DNA from: Paludibacteraceae bacterium
GTDB taxonomy: Bacteria > Bacteroidota > Bacteroidia > Bacteroidales > Paludibacteraceae
Assembly: GCA_017557345.1 (NCBI GenBank)
Contig: JAFYZR010000009.1
Location: 60,008-124,007, forward strand
Direction: 5' to 3'
Length of the DNA: 64,000 nucleotides
The notes below the pieces were generated by a model. It searched no databases and had not been told where the DNA came from. It saw only the letters and a list, made by a program, of their open reading frames with translations. Positions 55,858 to 64,000 of the stretch are shown in pieces. The translations under genes and the position numbers were made by a program. Positions within the stretch are counted from its first letter, which is position 1, and the number at the start of each line of letters is the position of its first letter.

Positions 55858-57603
55858 ATGAAGAAATATATACTATTGGTACTGTCTTTTTTGTGCTTAT
55901 CGATGCCGCTCATGGCGCAGCGGAAGGCTCAGAAATTGAAAGGTGCTCACCCATATAAAGTTGCGGAGAACAAGAAAGTTGCTCCGGGCTTTTCGCATTT
56001 GTCAATTACTCCACATGTTGGCTTCAACTCCTTTGATGGTGACTTCAATTCTGAAATGAAGACCAACGTCGCGATTCCGAATGCCGGTTTGGATTTGGAA
56101 TACTCTTTCAATCCTGTTTGGGGACTCGGATTGTCCTATATGTATGATATGTACACCGTTACTGGAAAACCAGGTTTGCACAATGCCGATACGCTTTTGA
56201 ACGGACACATGCACAAAGCTGGATTGTATGTATCAATGGACTTTATAGGACTTTTCTATCCGAATGCCAAGAAGAAGATTTTAGGAGTTCAGGCAATCTT
56301 CGGTGGCGGATACGCTTGGTATAAGTCAACCATCATGTATCACGATGATCCGACTTCTAATCCAACATGGGTTCGCGGCCAGACAATTAATTATATCAAC
56401 GAAGATGGCGATCATGCGCCGAGTTATGATAAGACCTATAACGGTCAATTGTACTTGCAGGCCGGTATGAACGTAGAGTTCAATCTCAACCGTACATTGG
56501 CATTGGGTGTAAGAGCGACATATAACTACTTCATCAATGACTATATTGACGGTCGTGGATATGCCGGTATGAACGCTGTAGCATCGAAGAATAACGATGG
56601 TATCGTAGATGTCACGCTGAATATGCGTTTCAAACTGAATGCCGTTTCCAAGACTCACGTTCGCAATATCTCCAGTTATGCGGCTTTGGCAAGTATGCAG
56701 CCGAAGAAAGATAAAGAGAAGGAGAAAGTGGAGCCTAAATGCGTACATGATACCGTTATTATCCGTCATGACTCGATTATCGTTCGTGAACGTATTGTGG
56801 AGAAAACAACTGCTGCGGCAGCAAGAGAGTATGATAAACTCTTCTATGTTTACTTCGATAATAACAAATCGCAGTTGGATGATAGAGGTTTGATTACCAT
56901 CCAGCAAGTAGCCGACCGCTTAGCGGAAGATCCAGGCTTATACGCTGTTGTAACAGGCTTCTGCGACAACACCGGTTCTGCTAAGTTGAACTATGCTTTG
57001 GGTGACAAACGTGCAGAGAATGTCATCAGCGAATTGGAGGAAGAGCACGGAGTCGCATCTGATCACCTCTACTCAACTGGTATGGGTAAACTTGTAGGTC
57101 GTCGTAGCCAAGCTGCTTATGGACCGAACCGCCGTGCTGTCATCCGCCTGGTTGATAAGGCTACCTTCGATCGCATGAAAGCCGATCTCGAAGAGAAACG
57201 TGCTAATCGTAACCTGGATGAAGAGGACGATGGTGTTTACAGAGGCGAAATAGGCGAGAGACCGACAACTTCACAGATCCTTGAGCAAGAGAGACCGCAG
57301 ACTGTAAAGACTGTGCCGCTCGAGGAAAGTGCAAGACCGAAGAAAGTGAACGAACTCAAGCAACGTGGAGGTGAAATTATCACTACCGAGCCTTCTACTA
57401 CGCTCTCTAAACTGGCGCGTAAGTACTATAACAATACCTATTGCTGGGTTTACATCTATATCGCTAACAAAGATAAGATTAAGAACCCGAATAATCTTGT
57501 GCCGGGTACGGATTTGATTATTCCGGAACTCACGGAGCAAGAGATGCGTATTACCAAAGACCAGGGTCTGGTTCTTTACGGTAACGCCCGTCAGGAAAGA
57601 TAA
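55858..57603 (+). CDS. OmpA-family outer-membrane protein with LysM-like domain
   Basis: A 581-aa protein. Signal peptide MKKYILLVLSFLCLSMPLMA; an eight-stranded type barrel (about residues 45-265) with alternating strands such as LSITPHVGFNSF and YSFNPVWGLGLSYMYD; a periplasmic link with IIRHDSIIVRERIVEK; an OmpA peptidoglycan-binding domain (about 325-435) with YVYFDNNKSQLDDRG and PNRRAVIRLV; a charged linker; and a LysM-like domain (about 500-560, TLSKLARKYYNNTYCWVYI). Combining OmpA and LysM suggests double anchoring to the cell wall. tRNA follows after 60 bp of GC-rich hairpins. Confidence 0.88.
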   Translation: MKKYILLVLSFLCLSMPLMAQRKAQKLKGAHPYKVAENKKVAPGFSHLSITPHVGFNSFDGDFNSEMKTNVAIPNAGLDLEYSFNPVWGLGLSYMYDMYTVTGKPGLHNADTLLNGHMHKAGLYVSMDFIGLFYPNAKKKILGVQAIFGGGYAWYKSTIMYHDDPTSNPTWVRGQTINYINEDGDHAPSYDKTYNGQLYLQAGMNVEFNLNRTLALGVRATYNYFINDYIDGRGYAGMNAVASKNNDGIVDVTLNMRFKLNAVSKTHVRNISSYAALASMQPKKDKEKEKVEPKCVHDTVIIRHDSIIVRERIVEKTTAAAAREYDKLFYVYFDNNKSQLDDRGLITIQQVADRLAEDPGLYAVVTGFCDNTGSAKLNYALGDKRAENVISELEEEHGVASDHLYSTGMGKLVGRRSQAAYGPNRRAVIRLVDKATFDRMKADLEEKRANRNLDEEDDGVYRGEIGERPTTSQILEQERPQTVKTVPLEESARPKKVNELKQRGGEIITTEPSTTLSKLARKYYNNTYCWVYIYIANKDKIKNPNNLVPGTDLIIPELTEQEMRITKDQGLVLYGNARQER

Positions 57604-57662
57604 GAGGACATAACCCTCTTAGGCGGATGCCGCTTCTCCCGTTCCGTCGGGAGAACGCTCCG

Positions 57663-57737
57663 GGTCCCATAGCTCAGTTGGTTAGTAGCACCTGACTCAT
57701 AATCAGGGGGTCCTTGGTTCAAGCCCAAGTGGGACCA
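57663..57737 (+). tRNA. tRNA with CAT anticodon (elongator Met or Ile2)
   Basis: 75-nt cloverleaf: acceptor GGTCCCA/TGGGACC, anticodon stem CCTGA/TCAGG with loop CTCATAA (anticodon CAT), T-arm CTTGG/CCAAG around TTCAAGC. The D-arm reads AGCTCAGTTGGTTAGTAGCA, with an extra T before AGC, so the D-stem has TAGC in place of GAGC. Whether it is Met or lysidine-modified Ile2 cannot be decided here. CCA is not encoded. Confidence 0.88.
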
Positions 57738-57777
57738 CAACAAAGCCGCTCTTTCGGGCGGCTTTGTTGCTTTCTTA
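57738..57777 (+). terminator. strong intrinsic terminator after the tRNA
   Basis: Perfect 12-bp stem CAACAAAGCCGC / GCGGCTTTGTTG with an 8-nt loop, followed by CTTTCTTATT. It begins directly after the tRNA discriminator base. Confidence 0.9.
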
Positions 57778-57887
57778 TTCGAACTTATTTAGAAAGACTA
57801 ACAATCAATTTATTCCTTCCCTTCATGAAGGGTTAGGGTCGGCTGTTTTTTCTTGCGTATTACGCGTGGCTTTATTATGTATGGGGT

Positions 57888-57946
57888 CCCCGATGGGTGC
57901 AAACGTAATGCACCCGGTGGGGAGAGCGGAGGCAATGGTCGCCTCC
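57888..57946. repeat. GC-rich inverted repeats after the Ser-rich gene
   Basis: GGGTGC/GCACCC (57895-57900 with 57910-57915), flanked by CCCC and GGGG, and GGAGGC/GCCTCC (57928-57933 with 57941-57946) lie just downstream of the minus-strand gene. They may end its transcript, but no T-tract follows. Apart from these, 57778-57951 shows no gene. Confidence 0.5.
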
Positions 57947-57951
57947 ACCAA

Positions 57952-58593
57952 TTAGCGGAGTGGTTTGGTCCGTTTAGCGATCCATTTGCCGAACGCGAAC
58001 GCAAGAGCAAGTATCATCAACGGCCATACAGCATCACCGATAGGATCTAGGAAAGGTTCTCCCGGATTGTCACCTGGCTTTTTTCTTGGGCCACTGGTAT
58101 CACTGTGGATATTAAGAGTTTGTGCAGAGGTTGAACCAACCGATGAAGAATAACGGCTACCGGTATCCATCAACCCTCCGGCAGAGTCTCCTCCACTGAA
58201 CGAAGAAGATGCTCCAACGGACCGACACACTTTTTCCGATGACTTGTATGTGAATACCGCATAGCTACCGCCGGTAGAGCCAAACGTTGTGTGGCTACTA
58301 CCGTTAGCGAGTGAACTCGTCGAACTTGAACGACGCATGAGCGTACTACTAAAGGTGATCGGCACTACAGGAGCGCTTATCGATGAATTGCTCGAACTAT
58401 TATGGTATGCAGCATTAGCTGCTGCCGCTTTGCGGTATGCTTCGTAAGCGTTTTGCTTCTTGGTGTTAGTATTGAGAGTAGGCACACCGCCTTTGTGGAT
58501 AGGCACAGCGCCGAAGGCACGTGTGGCAATGACCAACGAGAGTATGAAAAGGAAGGCTTTCATAAATCTTCTTACAACTTTATAATCATTCAT
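57952..58593 (-). CDS. Ser-rich exported protein with C-terminal membrane tail
   Basis: A 213-aa protein, function unknown. A signal-like N-terminus (MKAFLFILSLVIATRAFGA from residue 11), a Ser/Gly/Thr-rich middle (about 55-165), then PGDNPGEPFLDPIGDAVW, a hydrophobic helix (PLMILALAFAFGKWI) and a basic end (AKRTKPLR). This motif-helix-basic order is like protein-sorting tails. The ATG at 58593 has a strong Shine-Dalgarno AAGGAGG six bases upstream, which supports that start. It begins 14 bp after the giant T9SS substrate gene and so is probably co-transcribed with it. Confidence 0.75.
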   Translation of the reverse strand: MNDYKVVRRFMKAFLFILSLVIATRAFGAVPIHKGGVPTLNTNTKKQNAYEAYRKAAAANAAYHNSSSNSSISAPVVPITFSSTLMRRSSSTSSLANGSSHTTFGSTGGSYAVFTYKSSEKVCRSVGASSSFSGGDSAGGLMDTGSRYSSSVGSTSAQTLNIHSDTSGPRKKPGDNPGEPFLDPIGDAVWPLMILALAFAFGKWIAKRTKPLR

Positions 58594-58607
58594 TCCAACC
58601 TCCTTTC

Positions 58608-61600
58608 TTATTTAACGATGGTACGCAATGTCTGTTGACCATTAGCGCAGTTCACGCGCACGAAGTAAACACCAATTGCAGGAACTGTAGTCCGCCAAAT
58701 ACTTTGCATGCCATCAACTTGTGCGCTGGTGATAAGCCTTCCTTCTATGTCATATACATAAATATCAGAAGGACTGAATAAGCCATCTAATACGAGCGTA
58801 TAATCGATAGCTGTCAATGTGTATAGCCCGTTATTTAGATTATTTATTCCTGTGGCCACTTCTTTTTGCTTAGCAATTACTCTGAGAGCGAAACGAGTAT
58901 TATTTTGTGTTCTCTCGGTCGCAAAAGAGTAGTCTTCGCGCAACAGATTTACTTCACGCTCTGTAGCATAATCAATTAAATATATAGCCTCCAGCGGTTC
59001 GATAGAATAACTATCATCAAGAGAGAATGTGTAATTGCCTTCTTGTGGAGCACGATAACCTAAAGGGATAATCGTCTCGTCAGTTACATTCAGAGCATTG
59101 AATGCCAAACATATATCACCTTCCAGTGTATATGTCTTCAAGCTATATACGGAACCAAATTCTTTCGACAAATCTGCACCAAACTCGTAAGCGGAAGTAT
59201 ATTTCTTGCCAATAAGTAAACCTGTCTCATCGGATCCTCCAGCACCTGTCAGTTTAACACCTGTGCGGAACGGAGCATCCTCATCTACATTACGCACATA
59301 GGATGGAGACAGGTTGCGTTGCGCTGTTGGGAAACTCATATCGGTTGCTCCGGAATTGCCTATTTGTATAAAGAAACAATCAAACGGACTTAAATCAACA
59401 GCACTTACCAGTTTTTGTTCATAGTCGCTTCCATCTATATCTTTGCGTACCGTTACATATGGAGACGAATCATCATTCAATGTCCAATAACCAGTCCACT
59501 TACCATTTTCCATTTCTTTGGAATAAGTGCCAGTTTTAAGGTTTGATACGTCTGATAATTGTCCTTTCTTGAATCCGGCCATGAAAGGATCGCCAATTAA
59601 GTTCCATCCTACATGATTTGGACGAATGCCGGTCTTAACGGAATTTCCATCTACAGGAGCTGTCTTATTCTCAAACTCAGCCTCAATCACGCCTGCCATC
59701 GGGAATCGAAGTTCTACGAAGTCATGATTATGACGCGGAGTTACACCAATTACGAAACCTTCTCCTGTGCGCAATGTGCGATCACTAGTTATTTCTACCC
59801 AGTTGCCTCCTGTTTGATTAGTTGCTCGTTTTGCACCATCGTAGTACATGATGAAATAATCACTATTGAGAATAGCGGGGGTTCCATCTACAAGAGTTAT
59901 ATTTGCTGTATTGACATCATAAGGTAGCGTCATCCAGTACCAGTGGTTTTCATCCAGACGACGATCGAAATAAACTTGATTGCTGCGATTCGTTAATGTT
60001 GCAGTTGCTGCTAATTTTACTTCAGGCAATGTTTGGTTTGTTCCGCGTAGGCGCAAACTATTGACACTATATGTCTTGTCTGCAGGAACGGTTAATGTTG
60101 CTCCGGCATAGACGTCCAGATTACGTACCGTTGGACGGTCATTGTCATTGGTGCCATTGAGCTTGGAAAGGGAACCTTCGCCTAATACAACGACATCACA
60201 ATCTGCACATTGGTCAGAGCTAAATTTATTGAATATCGCGTCATCCGTACTCTTTGAACCACTAACAATAATAGGCACTTTGTATGGCTCCTCCATTCGA
60301 ACTTCTCCATTTTTCTTGACTTGGATGTTAAGTATTTTGCAGGAGTATTCAGACAAATTCGTTCCTTTGTCAAAATTAATAGTTTGGGTTCCATCTCCGT
60401 TAGATACAGACGTGTATTCTGCATCTTTATTGACGGGATTTATATAGTAATTACGATAATTGTACTCAGCGATTTGTGTAAATCCATTGCATGAGTTAGT
60501 AATATCGGTGTTGTTATTGTCACTCTTGTCAACATGCAATCCATGCCATTCATACACATAATTGCCATTTACAAGATGCTTTCCTAATGTTACGAAATTA
60601 CCACTTCCGGTATTTGCTTCTACGGCATGTTTACCGCTGGTTACATGCTTGTCACGGAGCAATAGACAACGGTTGGTGGATAATTCTATTTCTGTTACAT
60701 CCGAATTAATCTCCAAACCAGTACCAGTCCATCCACTTGCATCGCCCCAACTTGGTTCACTTAAACCAGAGGTGTTGATTGTTCCGTCATTATTAATGGC
60801 ACCTATTAGATCGAGCATCTCACTTGTTCCATTTATTTCGTCTACGCGTTCCAATATAATGGCAGCTCTTCCACCAAATGCAAGGGTACTTCCATTGTTA
60901 GCATCCCATGTGTAAGGGAATTTATACCATTCACCCCACTTGGCATTGTCGTCTGCGCAAGCAATGATAGCCTCATCATTTCCATTGCCAGTTTGCCACG
61001 CTAATAATACTGCTTCCGTATTGGCGGCCAATTCAGTCGGCAGTTCTTCAAATACATCGCGAACCATAAATGATTGTGGATAGTCGCCCAAAATGCGGAT
61101 ACGGATATCTTCCAGAGAAATGGCGTGGTCAGTTCCATTGAAGATTGCCACCATCTTTACGTTTTGCTTTGCCTCGAAGTATTTGGAGAAGAACAACTCG
61201 GTTGCAGTCTCTCCTTCGGTCACAGGAACTAATTCATCGATGTGAATAACTGCTCCATCCAAGTCATGCTCAATCACAATACCATTACCATCAGAAGCGA
61301 TTCCAACTATATCTACAGAAGGAGCTTTTACTGTCAAAACATACTGTGCTGAAACAGGGCAAACATAAGAACCTCCTCCTGCATCATAACGAGCCTGTGT
61401 CGCCTTGATAATAGTTTCTCCGGCGCCAACTAGTGTCAATGCACCCGTTGATGAATTAACAGTAGCAACGGATGTGTTGGATGACGTATAACTTACCGCA
61501 CTTCCATTTGTAGAAGTATAAGTATTTGGAGCGGCGAGAATGGCTGCAGAGGTACCATCCAACGTGAGTGTTAATGTAGCGCGTTCAAACGATGCGGTAG

Positions 61601-64000
61601 CATCTTCGCAGGATACGCACTTTGCATCATGAACATAAGATTTGCCGCCGCCGATTTGTTTGTAATACTTTATATCTTTTTGACCAGCACTCTTATAGAA
61701 ACGGAAATAACCAGTTGTGTTATATTGCAGGCGAGGACCTGCAGAAGATTCTACTAACAATGCATCGGCATCACTATTCCATTCCACACTTAAACCGTTC
61801 GAAGTAGCGGTAGCAAGATTAGTGGTGCTTTCCATACCATTTGAATTGGAAGATCTATATATATAGTCTCCCGTTAATGTTTGCAAGGTATAGATGTCGC
61901 CATTCTTTTGCAATGTGAGGCAATGGGCATCTCCCCAAGCTTGTGCGATTGTGCTGCCGCTGAGATTTGTACTTGGATCTATGCTGGCACCGGATGCTCC
62001 AATACCACTGGTTCCTCCAGCCAGGGCTCCATCCATAAAATGCGTATCATCGTAACCTATACAATACTTTCCGCTCCAATCGGAACCGAGGTCGGATTCC
62101 ACCAACGTATAGTTGCCTCCTGCGCTGCCTGAACCTTCATATACAGCATAAAGTGTGACATTGGAGGTCGGTTCGTACGGTGTAGAGGAAGATGCGGTGA
62201 TGAGTGTCGGGCGAGAAGTAGTCGGATTTTCAGGATCTTCACTCGCTTTGGTTGCACTCCAGCCTATGAATGTCCAGCCATCGCATTTGCTGGTAGCAAC
62301 AGGCATGCTCTTTATCTGGTCTGTTACAAGGCTTGTGGTAGCACACGTGCCGCTACCCGGAGTGAAAGTGACCGTATATTTGGTTGCAGTAAGGGTGGCA
62401 AAATCGGTTGGACCGGCAGGGTCACTGTCACAATAATACGAACCGTCTCCCCTGGCTATAATCTGATAGGAGTAGTTGTGTGCATCTTCCAAAGTAGAGG
62501 TGGAGTAAGACGTTCCTGTGCGCGTTTCATTTTTGAAAGTAGTACCGGCATCCTCATCACGAATAATGATTCGATATTGGGTGGCATTGGGCACTACATC
62601 CCAAGTCAAATTTAAACTATGTGTAGTTACTACCGCGGAAATATTGTTTGGAGTAGCTAATTTTGAGCACTCTATTCCCCATTGAGCATATAACGTGATG
62701 CTGGATTGGACATCGGCAATAACATTATTTGCTCTGTAGTCTGTTCCCGAACCATCCAAAGCAGTATTCCATTTCACAAACACATGGTGGCTCTCCGGAT
62801 GGGTAGGATTGGTGCTACAAACAGTATGGCTTGGATGAGTGGTCTTGTCGTAAGTGGCATCAGCACACACCGTACTACCCCCATTTGCATCATAATGTAC
62901 AGTTACCTGATTTGGATTACAAGTAGTAACATAATTGGAGTAAGTAATCCCACCCGATTTCTTGTAGAATACAATTAAATAATAATACTGGTTATTATTT
63001 TCTCCGTGATTTTTATTGTAACTGGCAAAACGATTGCTACCGGAATTAGCATTCCACATAATTTTACGGGCAGTTTGTGCCACATTTGTTACTACGGCTC
63101 GACTCGATGAAGTACTAACCGTCCAAGAACTATTATTGTCTTTTGTACTACTTCCATTTAAATAATTATTATCAGAGGCCAGATTGAGATAATAATTTCC
63201 ATTCTTGAATGAGAATTGTCCGCTACCATTTCCCGCTTCCACTGTCCAAACTAAAGTTCCGGTTGGATTGGTGGAGAAGGTCGCATATGTTCCGTAGTTA
63301 TTAGCAGTTGTGATATCTTTATTAAAACCAATCATTTCTTTTGTGCCATCATCAATTTGTGCGATAACTACTTCATCGTCTACGGCAACACTGGTAGTTT
63401 GCGTCCAAGTAACAGGGCCTCCTGAACTTGCCTTCGCGAAGACGGCATAGAAATGAGTGTTTTTGGTTATTGCAGGAGCTCCTGATGCGGTTGTAAACAA
63501 GTCTGTAGGAGCACTCTGATTATCAGTTGAACCAAGGTTACTCTCGCTCCATCCCATAAACGTGTCTGCACATTCCCATCCGGCATCTGGACTTGGATTG
63601 GTAGGTAAATTCACAACACCATCGCCTACATAAACACTCGTCGTCGGAGCAGGACTGCCTGTGGTATAATTGTCATTGTTATATGTGTGCCATGTGACGG
63701 TATACGTAGGTCTTGCCTCGAAATTGATTTGTACCGTACAATTGCTTGATGGAGAAACGGTAAAGGTATTATCGCCATTGTCCGTTACGGTCGCTGTTCC
63801 GGAAGTAACCGTGTATGGTGTACTGGTACTTACGCGATAACCAGTATTTGGTGTCGCGGTGATAACACTACCAGAGAGACTTACAGTTCCATAGGAATTA
63901 TTATTACTCTGGGCAGTGATGGTGTATGCTGATGTTGCTTTTGGAGTTATTTTTATATATTTTACATAACCCTCATTTGATGTGCTTTTAGTGATTTTTA
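58608..64000 (-). CDS. giant secreted T9SS substrate (3' part; start outside window)
   Basis: At least 1796 codons, open up to the window edge. From N to C in the visible part: Big/InlB-like segments (63.3-64.0 kb), an InlB B-repeat (about 62,690-62,940: VHYDANGGSTVCADATYD...ITLYAQWG), a fibronectin type III-like domain (62,400-62,680), a second InlB-like repeat (62,130-62,390), a Big2-like domain (61,320-61,580: SSNTSVATVNSSTGALTL), a long beta-rich region, and a type A Por secretion C-terminal domain (58,611-58,840: DIYVYDIEGRLITS and GVYFVRVNCANGQQTLRTIVK in part). It should cross the outer membrane through T9SS and stay on the cell surface or be released; adhesion is the likeliest role. 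No catalytic domain was recognised. Confidence 0.9.
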   Translation of the reverse strand, partial: KITKSTSNEGYVKYIKITPKATSAYTITAQSNNNSYGTVSLSGSVITATPNTGYRVSTSTPYTVTSGTATVTDNGDNTFTVSPSSNCTVQINFEARPTYTVTWHTYNNDNYTTGSPAPTTSVYVGDGVVNLPTNPSPDAGWECADTFMGWSESNLGSTDNQSAPTDLFTTASGAPAITKNTHFYAVFAKASSGGPVTWTQTTSVAVDDEVVIAQIDDGTKEMIGFNKDITTANNYGTYATFSTNPTGTLVWTVEAGNGSGQFSFKNGNYYLNLASDNNYLNGSSTKDNNSSWTVSTSSSRAVVTNVAQTARKIMWNANSGSNRFASYNKNHGENNNQYYYLIVFYKKSGGITYSNYVTTCNPNQVTVHYDANGGSTVCADATYDKTTHPSHTVCSTNPTHPESHHVFVKWNTALDGSGTDYRANNVIADVQSSITLYAQWGIECSKLATPNNISAVVTTHSLNLTWDVVPNATQYRIIIRDEDAGTTFKNETRTGTSYSTSTLEDAHNYSYQIIARGDGSYYCDSDPAGPTDFATLTATKYTVTFTPGSGTCATTSLVTDQIKSMPVATSKCDGWTFIGWSATKASEDPENPTTSRPTLITASSSTPYEPTSNVTLYAVYEGSGSAGGNYTLVESDLGSDWSGKYCIGYDDTHFMDGALAGGTSGIGASGASIDPSTNLSGSTIAQAWGDAHCLTLQKNGDIYTLQTLTGDYIYRSSNSNGMESTTNLATATSNGLSVEWNSDADALLVESSAGPRLQYNTTGYFRFYKSAGQKDIKYYKQIGGGKSYVHDAKCVSCEDATASFERATLTLTLDGTSAAILAAPNTYTSTNGSAVSYTSSNTSVATVNSSTGALTLVGAGETIIKATQARYDAGGGSYVCPVSAQYVLTVKAPSVDIVGIASDGNGIVIEHDLDGAVIHIDELVPVTEGETATELFFSKYFEAKQNVKMVAIFNGTDHAISLEDIRIRILGDYPQSFMVRDVFEELPTELAANTEAVLLAWQTGNGNDEAIIACADDNAKWGEWYKFPYTWDANNGSTLAFGGRAAIILERVDEINGTSEMLDLIGAINNDGTINTSGLSEPSWGDASGWTGTGLEINSDVTEIELSTNRCLLLRDKHVTSGKHAVEANTGSGNFVTLGKHLVNGNYVYEWHGLHVDKSDNNNTDITNSCNGFTQIAEYNYRNYYINPVNKDAEYTSVSNGDGTQTINFDKGTNLSEYSCKILNIQVKKNGEVRMEEPYKVPIIVSGSKSTDDAIFNKFSSDQCADCDVVVLGEGSLSKLNGTNDNDRPTVRNLDVYAGATLTVPADKTYSVNSLRLRGTNQTLPEVKLAATATLTNRSNQVYFDRRLDENHWYWMTLPYDVNTANITLVDGTPAILNSDYFIMYYDGAKRATNQTGGNWVEITSDRTLRTGEGFVIGVTPRHNHDFVELRFPMAGVIEAEFENKTAPVDGNSVKTGIRPNHVGWNLIGDPFMAGFKKGQLSDVSNLKTGTYSKEMENGKWTGYWTLNDDSSPYVTVRKDIDGSDYEQKLVSAVDLSPFDCFFIQIGNSGATDMSFPTAQRNLSPSYVRNVDEDAPFRTGVKLTGAGGSDETGLLIGKKYTSAYEFGADLSKEFGSVYSLKTYTLEGDICLAFNALNVTDETIIPLGYRAPQEGNYTFSLDDSYSIEPLEAIYLIDYATEREVNLLREDYSFATERTQNNTRFALRVIAKQKEVATGINNLNNGLYTLTAIDYTLVLDGLFSPSDIYVYDIEGRLITSAQVDGMQSIWRTTVPAIGVYFVRVNCANGQQTLRTIVK

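Overview
The window looks like chromosome of an uncultured or poorly studied member of the order Bacteroidales (Bacteroidota). The grounds are: many upstream regions carry the Bacteroidota promoter pattern TTTG, a gap of exactly 20 nt, then TAnnTTTG; the large gene at the right edge ends in a type IX secretion (Por) sorting domain; the order ftsK - lolA-like - trxB, the fused NfnA/NfnB-type oxidoreductase, the rseC-rnfBCDGEA order, and PCMD, DUF3467, DUF4290-like and M49 genes are all typical of this order. No transposase, integrase, phage gene or CRISPR array was seen. Coding density is very high; neighbouring genes often overlap by 4 to 40 bp and several convergent pairs overlap or abut.

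Layout. 1-4.5 kb: end of sufB, glutamate racemase, an ExbB/ExbD energy-transducing operon preceded by tRNA-Ser(GGA), and tatD. 4.5-8.4 kb: queA, a THUMP rRNA methyltransferase and a secreted beta-helix protein. 8.4-9.3 kb: tRNA-Ser(TGA), tRNA-Glu(TTC) and rpsT behind a duplicated promoter. 9.4-18 kb: an AraC regulator facing a long minus-strand run (rfbB, birA, PBP4-type carboxypeptidase, fused NfnAB, deoC, psd, an SRPBCC protein). 18.2-24.5 kb: a lipoprotein, a secreted nuclease/phosphatase, a short DUF4290-like protein, prs, a glutaminyl-cyclase-like M28 lipoprotein, sufC, a half-length sufD and a polyprenyl synthase. 24.7-29.3 kb: uronate catabolism (uxaC, kdgK, kdgA, hexuronate MFS transporter). 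29.4-32.6 kb: PspC/PadR membrane module, chorismate synthase with in-frame repeats, a secreted unknown. 32.7-40.1 kb: PCMD protein, glycosyltransferase, DUF3467, nucleoside phosphorylase, dipeptidyl peptidase III, and an EPSP synthase fused to a partial glycosyltransferase. 40.1-46.6 kb: VWA lipoprotein, complete Rnf gene set with a very short RnfB, RseC. 46.7-55.6 kb: ftsK, lolA-like, trxB, ubiA-family, an alpha-amylase split in two ORFs, ackA, pta. 55.8-64 kb: OmpA/LysM outer-membrane protein, a CAT-anticodon tRNA, a Ser-rich secreted protein with a membrane tail, and the 3' part of a giant T9SS substrate.

How the genes fit together. The organism probably ferments carbohydrates: uronates enter through the MFS carrier and become pyruvate and glyceraldehyde-3-phosphate by UxaC/KdgK/KdgA (the two middle steps are not in this window), acetyl-CoA yields ATP through Pta/AckA, and reducing power is balanced by Rnf and the fused NfnAB enzyme. 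Envelope biology is represented by ExbBD, PBP4, OmpA, LolA-like, the QC-like lipoprotein and the T9SS cargo.

The least ordinary signals are: (1) an AroA-glycosyltransferase fusion whose junction holds five copies of an 11-bp tandem repeat, a length that would shift the frame if copy number changed; (2) an intergenic repeat family with about eight copies; (3) short purine-rich repeats inserted in frame into aroC and queA; (4) RnfB and SufD of about half the usual length; (5) the amylase split with an ATGA overlap between its second and third catalytic residues.
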